This document shows positions 11,121 through 23,100 of a stretch of DNA of 64,000 nucleotides, piece by piece. The translations under genes and the position numbers were made by a program. The first letter of the stretch is position 1. The number at the start of each line of letters is the position of its first letter. Under the pieces are notes generated by a model that saw only the letters and a list, made by a program, of their open reading frames with translations, searched no databases and had not been told where the DNA came from. Origin of the DNA: Apoda limacodes (Eukaryota; Arthropoda; Insecta; Lepidoptera; Limacodidae). The DNA is taken from positions 30,831,521 through 30,895,520 of the forward strand of contig OX291544.1 in the NCBI GenBank assembly GCA_946406115.1. Direction: 5' to 3'.

Positions 11121-14100
11121 CTAAAAATAAAAAAAAATAACATTAGGAACATGACACGAAATAAAAATAATAATAAAAATATTCGTTTTACAGTTTTAGG
11201 TTTAAATACTGTTACGTTATTATATCTAAACTATTGCTTCATTTTTAGGGTTCCGTACCTGAAAGGTAATTAGGAACCCTATTACTAAGGCTTCGCTGTC
11301 CGTCCGTCCGTCCGTCTGTCACCAGGCTGTATCTCATGAACCGTTATAGTTAGACAGTTGACATTTACACAGAAGATGTATTTCTGTTGCCGCTATAACA
11401 ACAAATACTAAAAAACAGAAAAAAGATAAATATTTATGGGGGCTCCCATACAACATACGTGATATTTTTGCTCGTTTCTGTAGATAATGGTACGGAACCC
11501 TTCGTGCGCGAGTTCAACTCGCACTTGGCCGATTTTTTAGGGTTCCATAACTAAATGGCAAAATACGGAACCCTTAGGGATATCTCATGTCTGTCTGTCT
11601 GTCTGTCCGTTCGTATGTCACAGCCACTTTTTTCCGAAACTATAAGAACTATACTGTTGAAACTTGGTAAGTAGATGTATTCTGTGAACCGCATTAAGAT
11701 TTTCACACAAAAACAGAAAAACAAAACAATAAATTTTGGGAGTTCCCCATACTTAGAACTGAAACTTAAAAATTTTTTTTCATCAAATCCCATACGTGAT
11801 ATTGAGGTTTCTAATATAATTTTTTTCTAAACTAAATAGTTTGAGCGAGAGACACTTCCAAAGTGGTCATTTGTGTGTAACTTCTAAAATAAGAGAATGA
11901 TAAAACTAAAAAAAATATATGATGTACATTACCATGCAAACTTCAACCGAAAATTGGTTTGAACGAGTGTAGTAAATAGATTTTTTTAATACCTTGCATT
12001 CAATCAACTCAAGTATAAAAATATTTTTGTTTGTGTTTGTAAATTGCGTAAATGGTAGTAGGTACGGAACACTAGGTGCGCTAGTCCAACTCGCACTTGG
12101 CCAGTTTTTGTTATAATTTTGCCTTATAAAAGTCGTTTAACCCCCTTATTTGTAGTTGTCAATTAAAACAAGTGTTAAATACATACTAATATTACAAATG
12201 CGAAAGTAACTCTATCTGTCTGTTACCTCTTCGTGCTTTAACCGCTGTACCGATTAAGATGAAATTTGACATGGTTTGAGTACCTAGAAAGGACATAGGC
12301 TACTTGAAGACGTCAAGTGTGGGGCGGTTTTTTTTTATAATTCAGTAGGTGCCCTTGAAATCCTACAGTGATAACCGAATATAGGGCGGGTAAAACCGCA
12401 GACAAAACTAGTAAGAAATAAACTGTGTTGAATTATACGTGAAAAGGTTGAATAAAATAACAAAAACAAAAATAAAGATTTAGCAAATAAATTATTTAAA
12501 TTTGCATGAACTCCTTGTTTTAAATAATGATCGGGGCTTAACGTCAATACCGAAACGTCACTACCTTTATTGAGTGCCGACGTTTCGATAATGATTGCCA
12601 TGACTAAGGTAAGTAAGTAAAAAAGGTACGTTTTCGTACATATTTCGTCGCGTACCAACCCAATCAATTTTTATATATATGAATTCCTTAATTTTTTGTT
12701 ACTTAAAACCAAGAAACATCATACGAAGTACTCACCAACTGAAGTGAAGTTAAGTATTTCTTCCACCATAAGTACTTTGATATCTTCGGAAACGCAGAAA
12801 GGAAGTAGTATGTATACATTATAGCGTGAACGAATGCATTTAAAGCGCCTAAAAATATTCCATTTTCATTTTGATCGTATTTAGCAGTGACCCACATCGC
12901 AATCACCATGCTAACATGATGGTAGAGGTGAAGAAATGAAATTTGTTTTTGCTTTTTTCGTAAAACAAAAAATATTGTGTCAATAAGATCACTGAGTTTT
13001 GACAGAAAACCCATGTAAGTTAGTGACGTTACCTGAAATAACATCAAAATACAAAAACTAACACTCAATTGATGTATTGCATTTGTATCCAAAACTTTAC
13101 TTTTGTCATCATTCTTTCTTTTCGAACAAAATTTTCAAGAATTTTTGAATTTTAATTACAAATATTAATGTCCCTTATCGTTAGTTTTGAATACATATCC
13201 ACTAGTTGCAGATCCCTAGAGTATGCGTTTCTAACTCACTTATTATAATTATTCTTCAGAAATTTATCACAATTTTAATGTTTCGTCTGAAATCCTTAAT
13301 AACAATATATAAAATAGTAAGTCAGTAGTATTTCACTTGTTCACGTTCTGAAAAATCGTGTAAGAAAAACTAACCGTTGTCGACTTCGGCTCTTTAACGA
13401 AATGGTATTTGTTGCTTAGACATTGCTATAAAACATATTCAAAAATTAGTTTCAACTAGCTGCGGCTTTGGTTTTTGGTATATTTTTTATTCACGATCGT
13501 AATTTCCAAGATTTGACTCTATATAAATTATCAGCAACGTCTTCGAATCTTCAAAAAGTAATTCCGTTTATAAAATTGACTTTCCACAAAGTAGCCGTCC
13601 AAATCGCGGCCACTATTTTGTATAACTTGGAAACATTTTTACTAACTCGTAATTAGCGACCTCGAAAATTGCTGTGCAATTTAAAGGTTATTTTGTTTTA
13701 ACCACATTTTGTTTTATTTTTTGAATTTGTGATCAACAACCCCAAAAATGAATAATAACAAAAATTTAACCCAAATAGAATGCTTTTTAAAGAAATTTTC
13801 TACCACATTTTATTTTACTAAATTTTTACTTCCAATTCATAATCAGATCAAAACACCCAAGTTTCTAGTCTTTCACCCGAACTGAATACGTTTTCTAGTT
13901 TTAGCCAGCCTGTGTTATGTCACCCGCATATTAATTTATAAAAATGTAACGACATTTCAAGTCCAGCATCTGAAGAACATCCTCCAATGCGCTCGTGAAT
14001 AGTTTCAAGGATATTACATCACATCATCTCGTGTTCCTCTGCGCAGCCGTCTGACTGTACAGCCGTTTCTGCTGGCCCTATACCATCTCAACATCTTGAT

Positions 14101-17100
14101 ATATCGCCAATCGACTTAGTCTTGCTGCAACGATTCCAAAACAATCTAGATTTTGACAAAAAAAAGGGTTTTTCGTAGTCCACAAAGGTAAGACACAGGG
14201 ACTGATTATACTCTTCAGTCTTATGTAAAATCTTTCGCAGTGTGTGACCATATCAGTCTATGTCACTGTAGCCTTTTTAAAAAAGAAGCCAGTACCATAC
14301 CCTATACTGAAGGCTGAAATTCGTCAAGTCTCCGAGCAAAAAAAAATCCTGATATCTCTACTGGACAACTTATAGCTGTCGCTTAGGAGTAAGATCCGCC
14401 TGTAACTTCTTTTACACTACAAATGCTCTAAAAGAACCTTGATGTATAGTCAAAAATAGGGTTGAAAGTACGTGTTTGCAGAGATTATTACTTTCTTGCC
14501 CGTTTAGAGGGATGAAAATTGTAATAAAAAAGCACTATCTATTTAAAAGCTGACGTTACAAATAAATAGTTTCATTTTATTTGGTACAGTGCCATCTGTG
14601 ATTATAAAAGCGAACCAGTTTCAATTTGAAAAAATAACTCACTATATATAAACTACAGAAAACATAACCATAGCTTGTAATTATTCGGTACAGCGTCATC
14701 TATGTTTATAAAAGTGAATCAATATTTGTTGAGTAAATTAAAACTTTAATTATATTTTATTATCCTCGCATTTGTAGTGTAAAGCACTATGTATCACTCG
14801 GGATGAAAGACGATTCCCACCTCGTGTGTTTTAAGGCCCCAACTCCGCTTCGGGCCTCAAACTACACCCTCGTCGGTAATTAGTCACTTTCACCCATTGT
14901 TGAACAATGTACTATTACACTTGCTAATAGTACATAAGCAATAAGGGTACTTCGTGAGAATACAAAAAGATAATGAGTAATAGAAATAAATGTGGACATA
15001 ATCCTGAAAACTTAAGATTTTAATGTCGCATGCAGCCTTTGATATATCCTTCTTTATTATGAAGTCGATTAAAATGAATTTAACTATATTTTGTGTAAAA
15101 TAGTTTCTGTAAGTAAAAAAAAACAAAAAATTTTTTTTACCTCATAAAGGTTTTCTTGTTTATCCAGATTGCAGGTTTTGTAAAAGAAGCCATATTGGTA
15201 TAAATATCTTGAGGTCTGAAATTGGTAAAAAAAAATTAAAAAAACATGTAGTATTACAACAATTTAGTTGACTTTACATTTTTTTTTATGTTTACTTTAC
15301 TATTTATTATTGTACTATGTATGACAAATAGTTATATTGTAATTTTTTTTTCATTATTGTGTGTCATCATCGACTTAATCAAACTTGAATGTCGGACGAG
15401 GACAAAGTTACGTAATTATCCTTTACCGAATTTTAAACGGTCGCAATTATTGTCGTAAAGATCATATAGAGCATTTAAAGTTCTAAACTTAATGTAAATA
15501 CTTAAGTACCTACATGACGGCATTTATTCATCTTTCATATTAAAATTCAAAATGCTGTTTGAATTGCTCAGTTAAGCAGAACAATGCACTTTTTTTAAAT
15601 AAAGTCAGCGGTTAATACTTACCCCGTGTTGGGGGCAAATATTAAAAATGTAGGTTTATAAAACAATAATAAGAGGCCCCGGTTATATACTAGCTATTGA
15701 TACAGCGCAGCGTTATTGATTTAACGAATACTTTTTTACGTTACTTACTTAAAAAACAATCAATACTGTTTTAAAATCAAATCACCTACTGGGTACAAAC
15801 CGTTTATATTTATGATGAGGTCTTCTATATTCTGCTTAATTTGAAAAAAATATTTCTATTTTAACACAATTGTGTTTTGTGGCCGCCATGTTTTAGTCAA
15901 TACTCCTTATCTAATGATAATTAGCCGGTAACGACTAATCCATCAATACCTCAATGATCAAAATCAAAATCCATTCATTGGTTTGCATGATAAACAGGTA
16001 TAAAGAACATTATAGAGCTCTTCAATAAAGAAGTTATTAGATTTTTAAAGGGTCGGCAACGTGTGATTGATGGCCCAGGTGTTGCAAGCGTCAATTAGGC
16101 GGACCGCAAGCTTGTTTGCCACCTTAGTGGTATAAAAAATCACATACATAAACAGATACGCTAAATCATATCCCTCTTACGATGGGGAAAAAGATGGGGA
16201 TCGATGTGTAACTACAGACACACATATTACAAGTGTCATGTCGTTTGATGAATAAGAACGTTATCGAAGCCATACATTTTATATGAAGGCGTGCACACTC
16301 TTCTGTCGTGATTATGTGGCAGAATGTGCTTGCCTTCATACAAAATACGAGCAAGATTAAGGTCGATAAGGTTTTGATGCATCACGACACGACACAACAC
16401 TTTTAATGGGAATCTGATTTAAGGCATATTACATTATACTGAAGTATACAAAAAGAGATACAGTTCTACGTAGGTTTTCTGTTAGGACTACAGTATGGGG
16501 TTCCTTAAGAAAGAAGTTATTAGATTTTTAAAGGGTCGACAAGCCCAGGTGTTGCAAGCGTCGATAGGCTGCGGTAACCGCTTACCATCAGGCGGACCGC
16601 AAGCTTGTTTGTCATCTTAGTGGTATTAAAAAAAAAGAAAAAAAAAGAACGATAGGACGTTGCAACGCGCTTTAAAATTTAAATTTTCTCTGTTCTTTGT
16701 CGGTATAAAATTCAAATATTTATTTAGAATTATGAAATTAGCAAATTGGATTGGTCATAATATTTATTAAATAAGAATCAAAAGAATGTCGTTCTTAGTT
16801 TTCCAAACAATTTGAATTAAAGTTCAAAAATAGAGTGTCAGATTGTTTTTTTTTTAAATATTTTAATAGCCAAATTATTCTAATAAAGTGTAAACTCTTT
16901 ATAACGAAACTCAAAGGACCGAGCATTTTTTATCGTTATAGAGAGTTATCGTTATATGGAGTAAAGAAGGAAATACAACCAAACCAGAAAAGCAACAGTA
17001 GATTGCTTAGTTCAAAACGTCTTCCAACGTCACTTTTCTTTTCTCATTTTTATTAGCACGTATCAAACAAACTTTTTCGTCAACACATAACGCTTTTTTT

Positions 17101-20100
17101 TACTGGCCATGTTAACTGATTCAAAGTTTGTTTACGACTGATAATACGATAGGTACCTTGTGTGTTTAGTTCGAGACCATCATTTTCAAGGAAACCAACC
17201 ATAATGATGCACGTGTTCAACGCAATTAACAATAACAAAAGCAAGGCGGCTGTTTACGACCTCAGAAGTTTCGGGGCTTCAAAGGTTTAGTCGGCATCTT
17301 TTGTAGCCTGATAAGATAACATAGACAATAATACCGATAATGAATATTTTCTGTGTCGAAATATGAACATATTTCTTCGTAATAGAGAATGGCTGCTGCG
17401 CTATAAAGAGTGTATCAATGTGTGGATTTTAAGGTAAACCAACCTAATTTTTCTTTTTTCTACGTTATAAAGAGTTTATCGTTATAAATAATAACGTTAT
17501 AAAGGGTTTACACTGTATTTGCAAATCGACTTCATTAAGGTTTAACTATAACAAATATTTTTTTACGTCAAAAAGTGTAGTCAGGACTATAAAACAAATC
17601 AAATTCTTGCAAACTTAACTTGATTGGGTATAACATCACCTTGATTTGGTTTTGAGTAGGAATAAATGTTAAAGCTGCCTTTGCAACGTCGTAATTGTTT
17701 CTTTATTTAAGTAGTAGCTACTCACCCGTTGAAATGCATATACTGAAAAAATAACTTGCAGAGTGTTATACAGGCTGATTGCGTTTTTCAAATGATATGG
17801 TTCTCTGTTTTTCATATAAGTAGGCCCCAGTATGAGTACAAATATCAAATATACTGCCAATATCATCAACATGGGATAAGGCGAAGTCATTATAGGCCAT
17901 TGATCTACGTACTCCACTGTAAACAAAAAATACAAAAATTCAGCACAGTCGTTGATGTAGTAAAATAAAAATAAAACACAGAAATGTCTTTATGTAAAAT
18001 GAAAACAACCAATTTTGTACAGCCAGTGTCTTTAGGAACACTGAAGGGTCGGACACTTTTGAATGTCACGTTTGTATCTTTTGCGAGTTATTGGCTTCCA
18101 AAGTTGAAAATTTGTCTAATTTTCCTGCCCGTCTAACTTTTAAAAACCGTGTTCTAAAAATCTGAAAAAAAAGCGATAACAAGCCACACAACAGAGATTT
18201 TTTTTCTTTAGCTCACCGAGGGCGATTTCAGCCATAGTCCACACGCGGGCCTAGTGTGGATTGCCGCGATGTTTTCATTCACTAAAAGCCAGAGTGGTGT
18301 GAATAATCATTGTACTTGTATACTCCTGGCTGGAACCTCCGTCACTCAGGACGTAAGTCAAAATTGGAACACCTAGGCCACCACTAAGCCTATTATACCA
18401 TAATGCTAGTACGACAAGCTTGTAATAGCGGTGGCTACAGGAACTTTTCAGGAATTCTTCGGGGAAAAGGTAGCATGTTTATTGAAGTATAAGTTCTCCA
18501 TTTCAAATTCCAGCCCAATCGGGTCAGTTATTGTGGCGCAAAGTTTTTATAGTCAAAGTCAAACTCAAAATGGTTTATTCAAATAAGGATTTTACAATCA
18601 CTTTTGAATCGTCAAAGTTATAAAATACTATTTTTTGAACCCTCCCACCTTCCCGCCGGTTCACAATGTTGTTGATTTCTACCGAGAAGAATCCGGCAAG
18701 AAACTCGATAGTTACTCTTTTAAAAACACTATCAATAATACAAATAAACTAAAAATACAATTAATGTTATAAATAAAAAAATTTTAGCCGTACAATTTTA
18801 TGTTATTTCCATTTTAATTTGGTTGACCTATGCATCCTGTAATTGAGCATAATCAGTCCCAAGGATTTTTATCATTTACATAGTCTGAAATATTGTAGTA
18901 TGCCTTTTTACAAAGTACCTGCTTGATAAAAGATTTAAATTTACTTATTGATAGAATTTGAATTTTATTGGGAACTTTGTTGTAAAAGTGTATACATTGC
19001 CCCATAAAATAGTTACTTATTTTGTGTAGACGTGTATCATGCACCAACAGCTTTTTCTAGTATTAACTTTGTGAATGTCACTTTTCTTGCTGAAACTATT
19101 CATATGTTTATGTACATATAAAAGATTTTCATATATGTACTGCGACATTAAAGTTAAAATTTTGACTTCCCTAAACCTATCCCTCAGAGATATCCTAGAT
19201 CCTAATTTATAAATAGCACGAATTGCCCTTTTTTGTAACAAAAATATTGTATTTACATCAGCAGCGCTACCCCACAATAGGATACCATATGTCATTAAAC
19301 TATGGAAATAGCTAAAATATACTATTTTTGCAGTGTCGACATCGGTCAATTGTCTTATTTTCTTGATCGCATACACAGCAGAGCTAAGTTTTTTGGCTAG
19401 GTTATGAATATGAGGACCCCATTGAAGTTTGGAGTCCAGCGTTATGCCAAGAAAGAATGTTGAATTAACAAGTTTTAATTGCTCGCCATTAATATTAATA
19501 CATGTCTGTATCTGACTAACATTTGGTAATGTAAATTTAACACATTTGGTTTTTTTTTCATTAAGTAACAAATTTTATTAGCGTTAAACCAATTTAAAAT
19601 TTTAGAAAGGGCATTATTTAATTCATTATAATATGTCTGTCGTCTCTTAACTTTAAAAAGCAAAGAGGTGTCATCAGCAAATAAGACAATGTCATGGTTT
19701 TTTACATGATATGGGAGATCATTAGTGTAAATAAGAAATAGAAAAGGACCTAAAATTGAGCCCTGAGGGACTCCAATAGTGACTGCTGATCCCGGAGATC
19801 TTTCATCGTTGACATCTATTTTCTGTACTCTGCTACTCTTGTAGGAGGTCAAAAGGTCGAGAGCTTTGCATCTAATACCATAGTGATGTAGCTTCCTGAT
19901 GAGATTTTCATGTTGAACACAGTCAAATGCCTTAGATAAATCACAAAACACTCCAAGGGCGTCATGCGAATCCTCCCAGGCGTTATATATATATTTTTTA
20001 ATAGTGCCACTCCTGCATCGGTTGTGGAACGGCCTTTCATAAAGCCAAACTGTTTACTACTAAGTAGCTCATTAATACAGAAATGGCTTAACATTTGACA

Positions 20101-23100
20101 AAGTATGATTTTTTCAAAAACTTTACTGAGTATAGGTAGTATTGAAATAGCCCGAAAATTATTAGGATCTGTTGAACTACATGATTTAAAAAGAGGTATA
20201 ACTTTGCTAAGTTTCATCTCATCAGGAAACACACCACTATCAACACAACTATTAAAAATTATGGCTAAGGGTTGTGCTATAACATGAATTATTGAGTTTA
20301 TAGTTTTTACAGAAAGTCCCCAAAGGTCTGTGGTGTTTTTAATTTCTAATGTTTTAAATGTATTAATGATATCCGTAGGACTAATGTGTTTAAATACAAA
20401 GGGAACGTTACATTCAGAAACACTAGTTTTTAATAATTTTTCTGCTAAGATTGGACTTGAGTTTAGATGTTCAGTTGTTTTGAATGGAATATTCCTAAAA
20501 AACTGTTCAAAGGCAACTGCTACCTCAGAATTTGTTTTAAAGCTAGCATCATCTACAATCAACTCGAAGTCCTGACAAGAATTCCTAGCTTTACCAGTTT
20601 CATTATTTATTATGTTCCATGTAGTTTTTGTTATATTTGTTGAATTTTTTACTTTATGTCTGAGTTGAATTGCTTTTGCAACAAGACAGTCCTTTTTAAA
20701 GGTTTTTGAGTATTTTTTTAAATATTCCCTAAATATTTGGCTATTATATGTTTTTTCTTTATATAATTCATTCTGTTTACCCCTACTTTTATGAATACCT
20801 GGGGTAGCCTATTCACTAAATCTAAAGCGACTGGAAATAAGTTTCTTTTTTGCAGTAAATATTTTATTATACTCTGTAGTAATAGTGTCAAGAACAGTAT
20901 TGTACATATCATTTGGGTCGCCATTATAAAAGAAATCTGGAAGTTTATGCATTAAGTTAGATTTAAATGATTCAACCCGTTTAGTTGTTATTGGTATAAA
21001 TTTAATTTCCTTTTTAGTAATACTATTCTTTCTTTCTAAAACCACTAACTGTCCACAATGATCTGACTCTAGATTGCTTATATTTGATTTTCGAATTGGT
21101 TTTATGTCAGTAAATATATTGTCGATGCAAGTGGCACTGGATACAGCAATTCTAGTTGGTTCACAAAACAAATTATTTAAATTAAAACACTGAAATAAGG
21201 CAAGCAATCTGGTGCTTAATGAGCTATTTTCTAAGATGTTTATATTAAAGTCTCCACAAACAATAATTTGTTTATTGAAATTGCTTTTTTTTTTTTTATT
21301 CAACACTTCTTCCATAACTAATTCAAAATTATCATACATTGCACAAGGCGGCTTGTATACACTCACAACAATGAGATGATCAACTTCTATACAGGACAGC
21401 TCGGCAGTTCGCTCAACTGAGAGGCTCACAATGTCTTTACGTTCCTTAAACTTTAGCTGTTTATTAACTAAAATTAAAGAGCCACAATGGATAGCATTTA
21501 CTCGGCTGAACGAACTTCCCACCCGGTGATTAGCGAAATTGAACATAAACTGATGGCTGCGTAGCCAGTGTTCAGTGATACATAAAATGTCAATCTTTTG
21601 GCAGTTTATGAACAATTCAATTTCTAGTTCTTTCTGAGACATTCCTTGTATATTCTGATGCACCAGGTTCAATGGAATATTATTTTGACGTGACAACGTC
21701 TTATAAATTGGTTTGCCGGGTGACACTTCAAGAAACTGCGTTACGCTCCGCTCACGTTATGCGCTCACAATGAGAGCGAGTGAGAGGCACGCGGCATGGT
21801 TAGCCCGCCTAAGAGCGAGAGAGACAGACATAAAAAGTGAAAGGCACAAGTTGTCACGATTCCGGACGGTTGTCCGACACTAATTTTTTAGTATGAAAAA
21901 GTTTATTTTTTTGTTTCTGTTTGCATAAAACTTGAGTAGATATAGATTGTTTAATATAATCATTATTAATGTTGGAATTACATAATATGCCAAAGTGGTC
22001 CTTTGTTGTCTGAAAATTTAATTTAAATTCTTACATGTCAAATTATTATACTGCTCAATAGAAGCAGGTTGTTTAGCTAAATGATTAGCTGAAATGTCAA
22101 TTACACTATTATAGTTGCACTGCTCAATAGAAACAGGTTGTTTAGCCAAATTCTTGGCTGAAATGTCAATTACACTACTATAATTACACGGCTCAATAAA
22201 AGCAGATTGTTTAGCCAAATTATTGGCTGTGGTATTAATATAAAATGATAGCGACAAGGCTAACATTCTGGTACAATGGTGTGTGAGATAATATTTATGT
22301 CTTGTCCTTATATAATTATGTCTAAAAATACTGTTAGTATCTATATATATATAAATATGCTAACACTCACTGCGTTTTGCATTTATTGTGGCAGGAAAAA
22401 AGAAAACTGTGAAATTAAAGCGGTGTCTGACACACAGGACCGACAAGAACATCCTTATTTCTTTTGTTTCTTTAAAATCCGTTCTTATTGAAAAAATAAT
22501 AAAGAGAAGAAGAAACCTCAAAAGCGTATAAGTAGTTAATTTTTTGACGGCATGCCTAACTATGAAGTTTGCAATTTTGTTCTGATTTTCTAAAACTGTG
22601 TTAGTTACAAGTATTTAATAAAACTTGCAAATTTAAATCTGTGAATTTATCAGATTACCTCAGTGTTTATATACTCATTACTAATGCAAATGCCAAGTTA
22701 AGTATACGTTGTGTTAAGTTTTTATAGCAGACATGTAAGCTTTTTTATTAGCTTTTATTTAATATTACCTGTCCTGTTGTCTGTCTGTGGTGTGTTAATT
22801 AAATTATGTAACCCACTTCAATAAACCAAATTTTGAATACCGTGTTTATGCAAATTAGATGTTAAGGGCTAGTTTGATTTGTCTTTACCAATACTTAGGC
22901 CTTACATGATATCTAGGGTCTGATAAAGTAGCTGAAGTAGTGGTAGCTCAAAGATAGATAGATTACTTTGAAACCTTAAGGCATTCCCTTTTAGTTAAAC
23001 TCTATAAGTGGAGGATAAAGTAAAGGTAGAGCAAATGATTTTTTAATTTACATACGTGAAAATATAACTTTAAGGAAATACATCTAAACTAATATAACAA

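Larger units (their letters stand above)
18551..21726 (-). mobile_element. Non-LTR retrotransposon (APE endonuclease plus RT), frameshifted, 5'-truncated
   Basis: On the minus strand an endonuclease domain (21726 to about 20980) shows LVHQNIQGM, ITEHWL, SVYKPP, GDFNINIL, CIDNIFTD and SDHCGQ. The reverse transcriptase follows: FRAISILPILSKVFEKII, FGFMKGRSTTDA, CDLSKAFDCVQHENL, GVPQGSILGPFLFLIYTNDL and the catalytic FADD. The C-terminal part (LQWGPHIHNLAKKLSS, MTYGILLWG) reaches about 18845. At least four frame breaks (near 20810, 19985, 19560 and 19045) mean it cannot make one protein. The 3' end has TTTGAATAAA-like and TTTGACTTTGAC sequence, as in Jockey/CR1-type insect LINEs. It lies in intron 1 of ELO-A on the same strand. 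ORF1 was not found. Confidence 0.88.

Noticed and set aside
12335..12667. 110-codon minus-strand frame in ELO-A intron 4
   Set aside because: No domain, no splice context, and part of it overlaps a Helitron-like fragment. Length alone does not support a gene.
12703..13092. A 129-codon protein starting MDTNAIHQ
   Set aside because: The first 20 codons precede the TTTCAG acceptor and the start is TTG. This is exon 4 of ELO-A with intron on both sides.
20105..20575. Plus-strand frames of 60 and 81 codons
   Set aside because: They are antisense to the minus-strand RT domain and contain no domain of their own.
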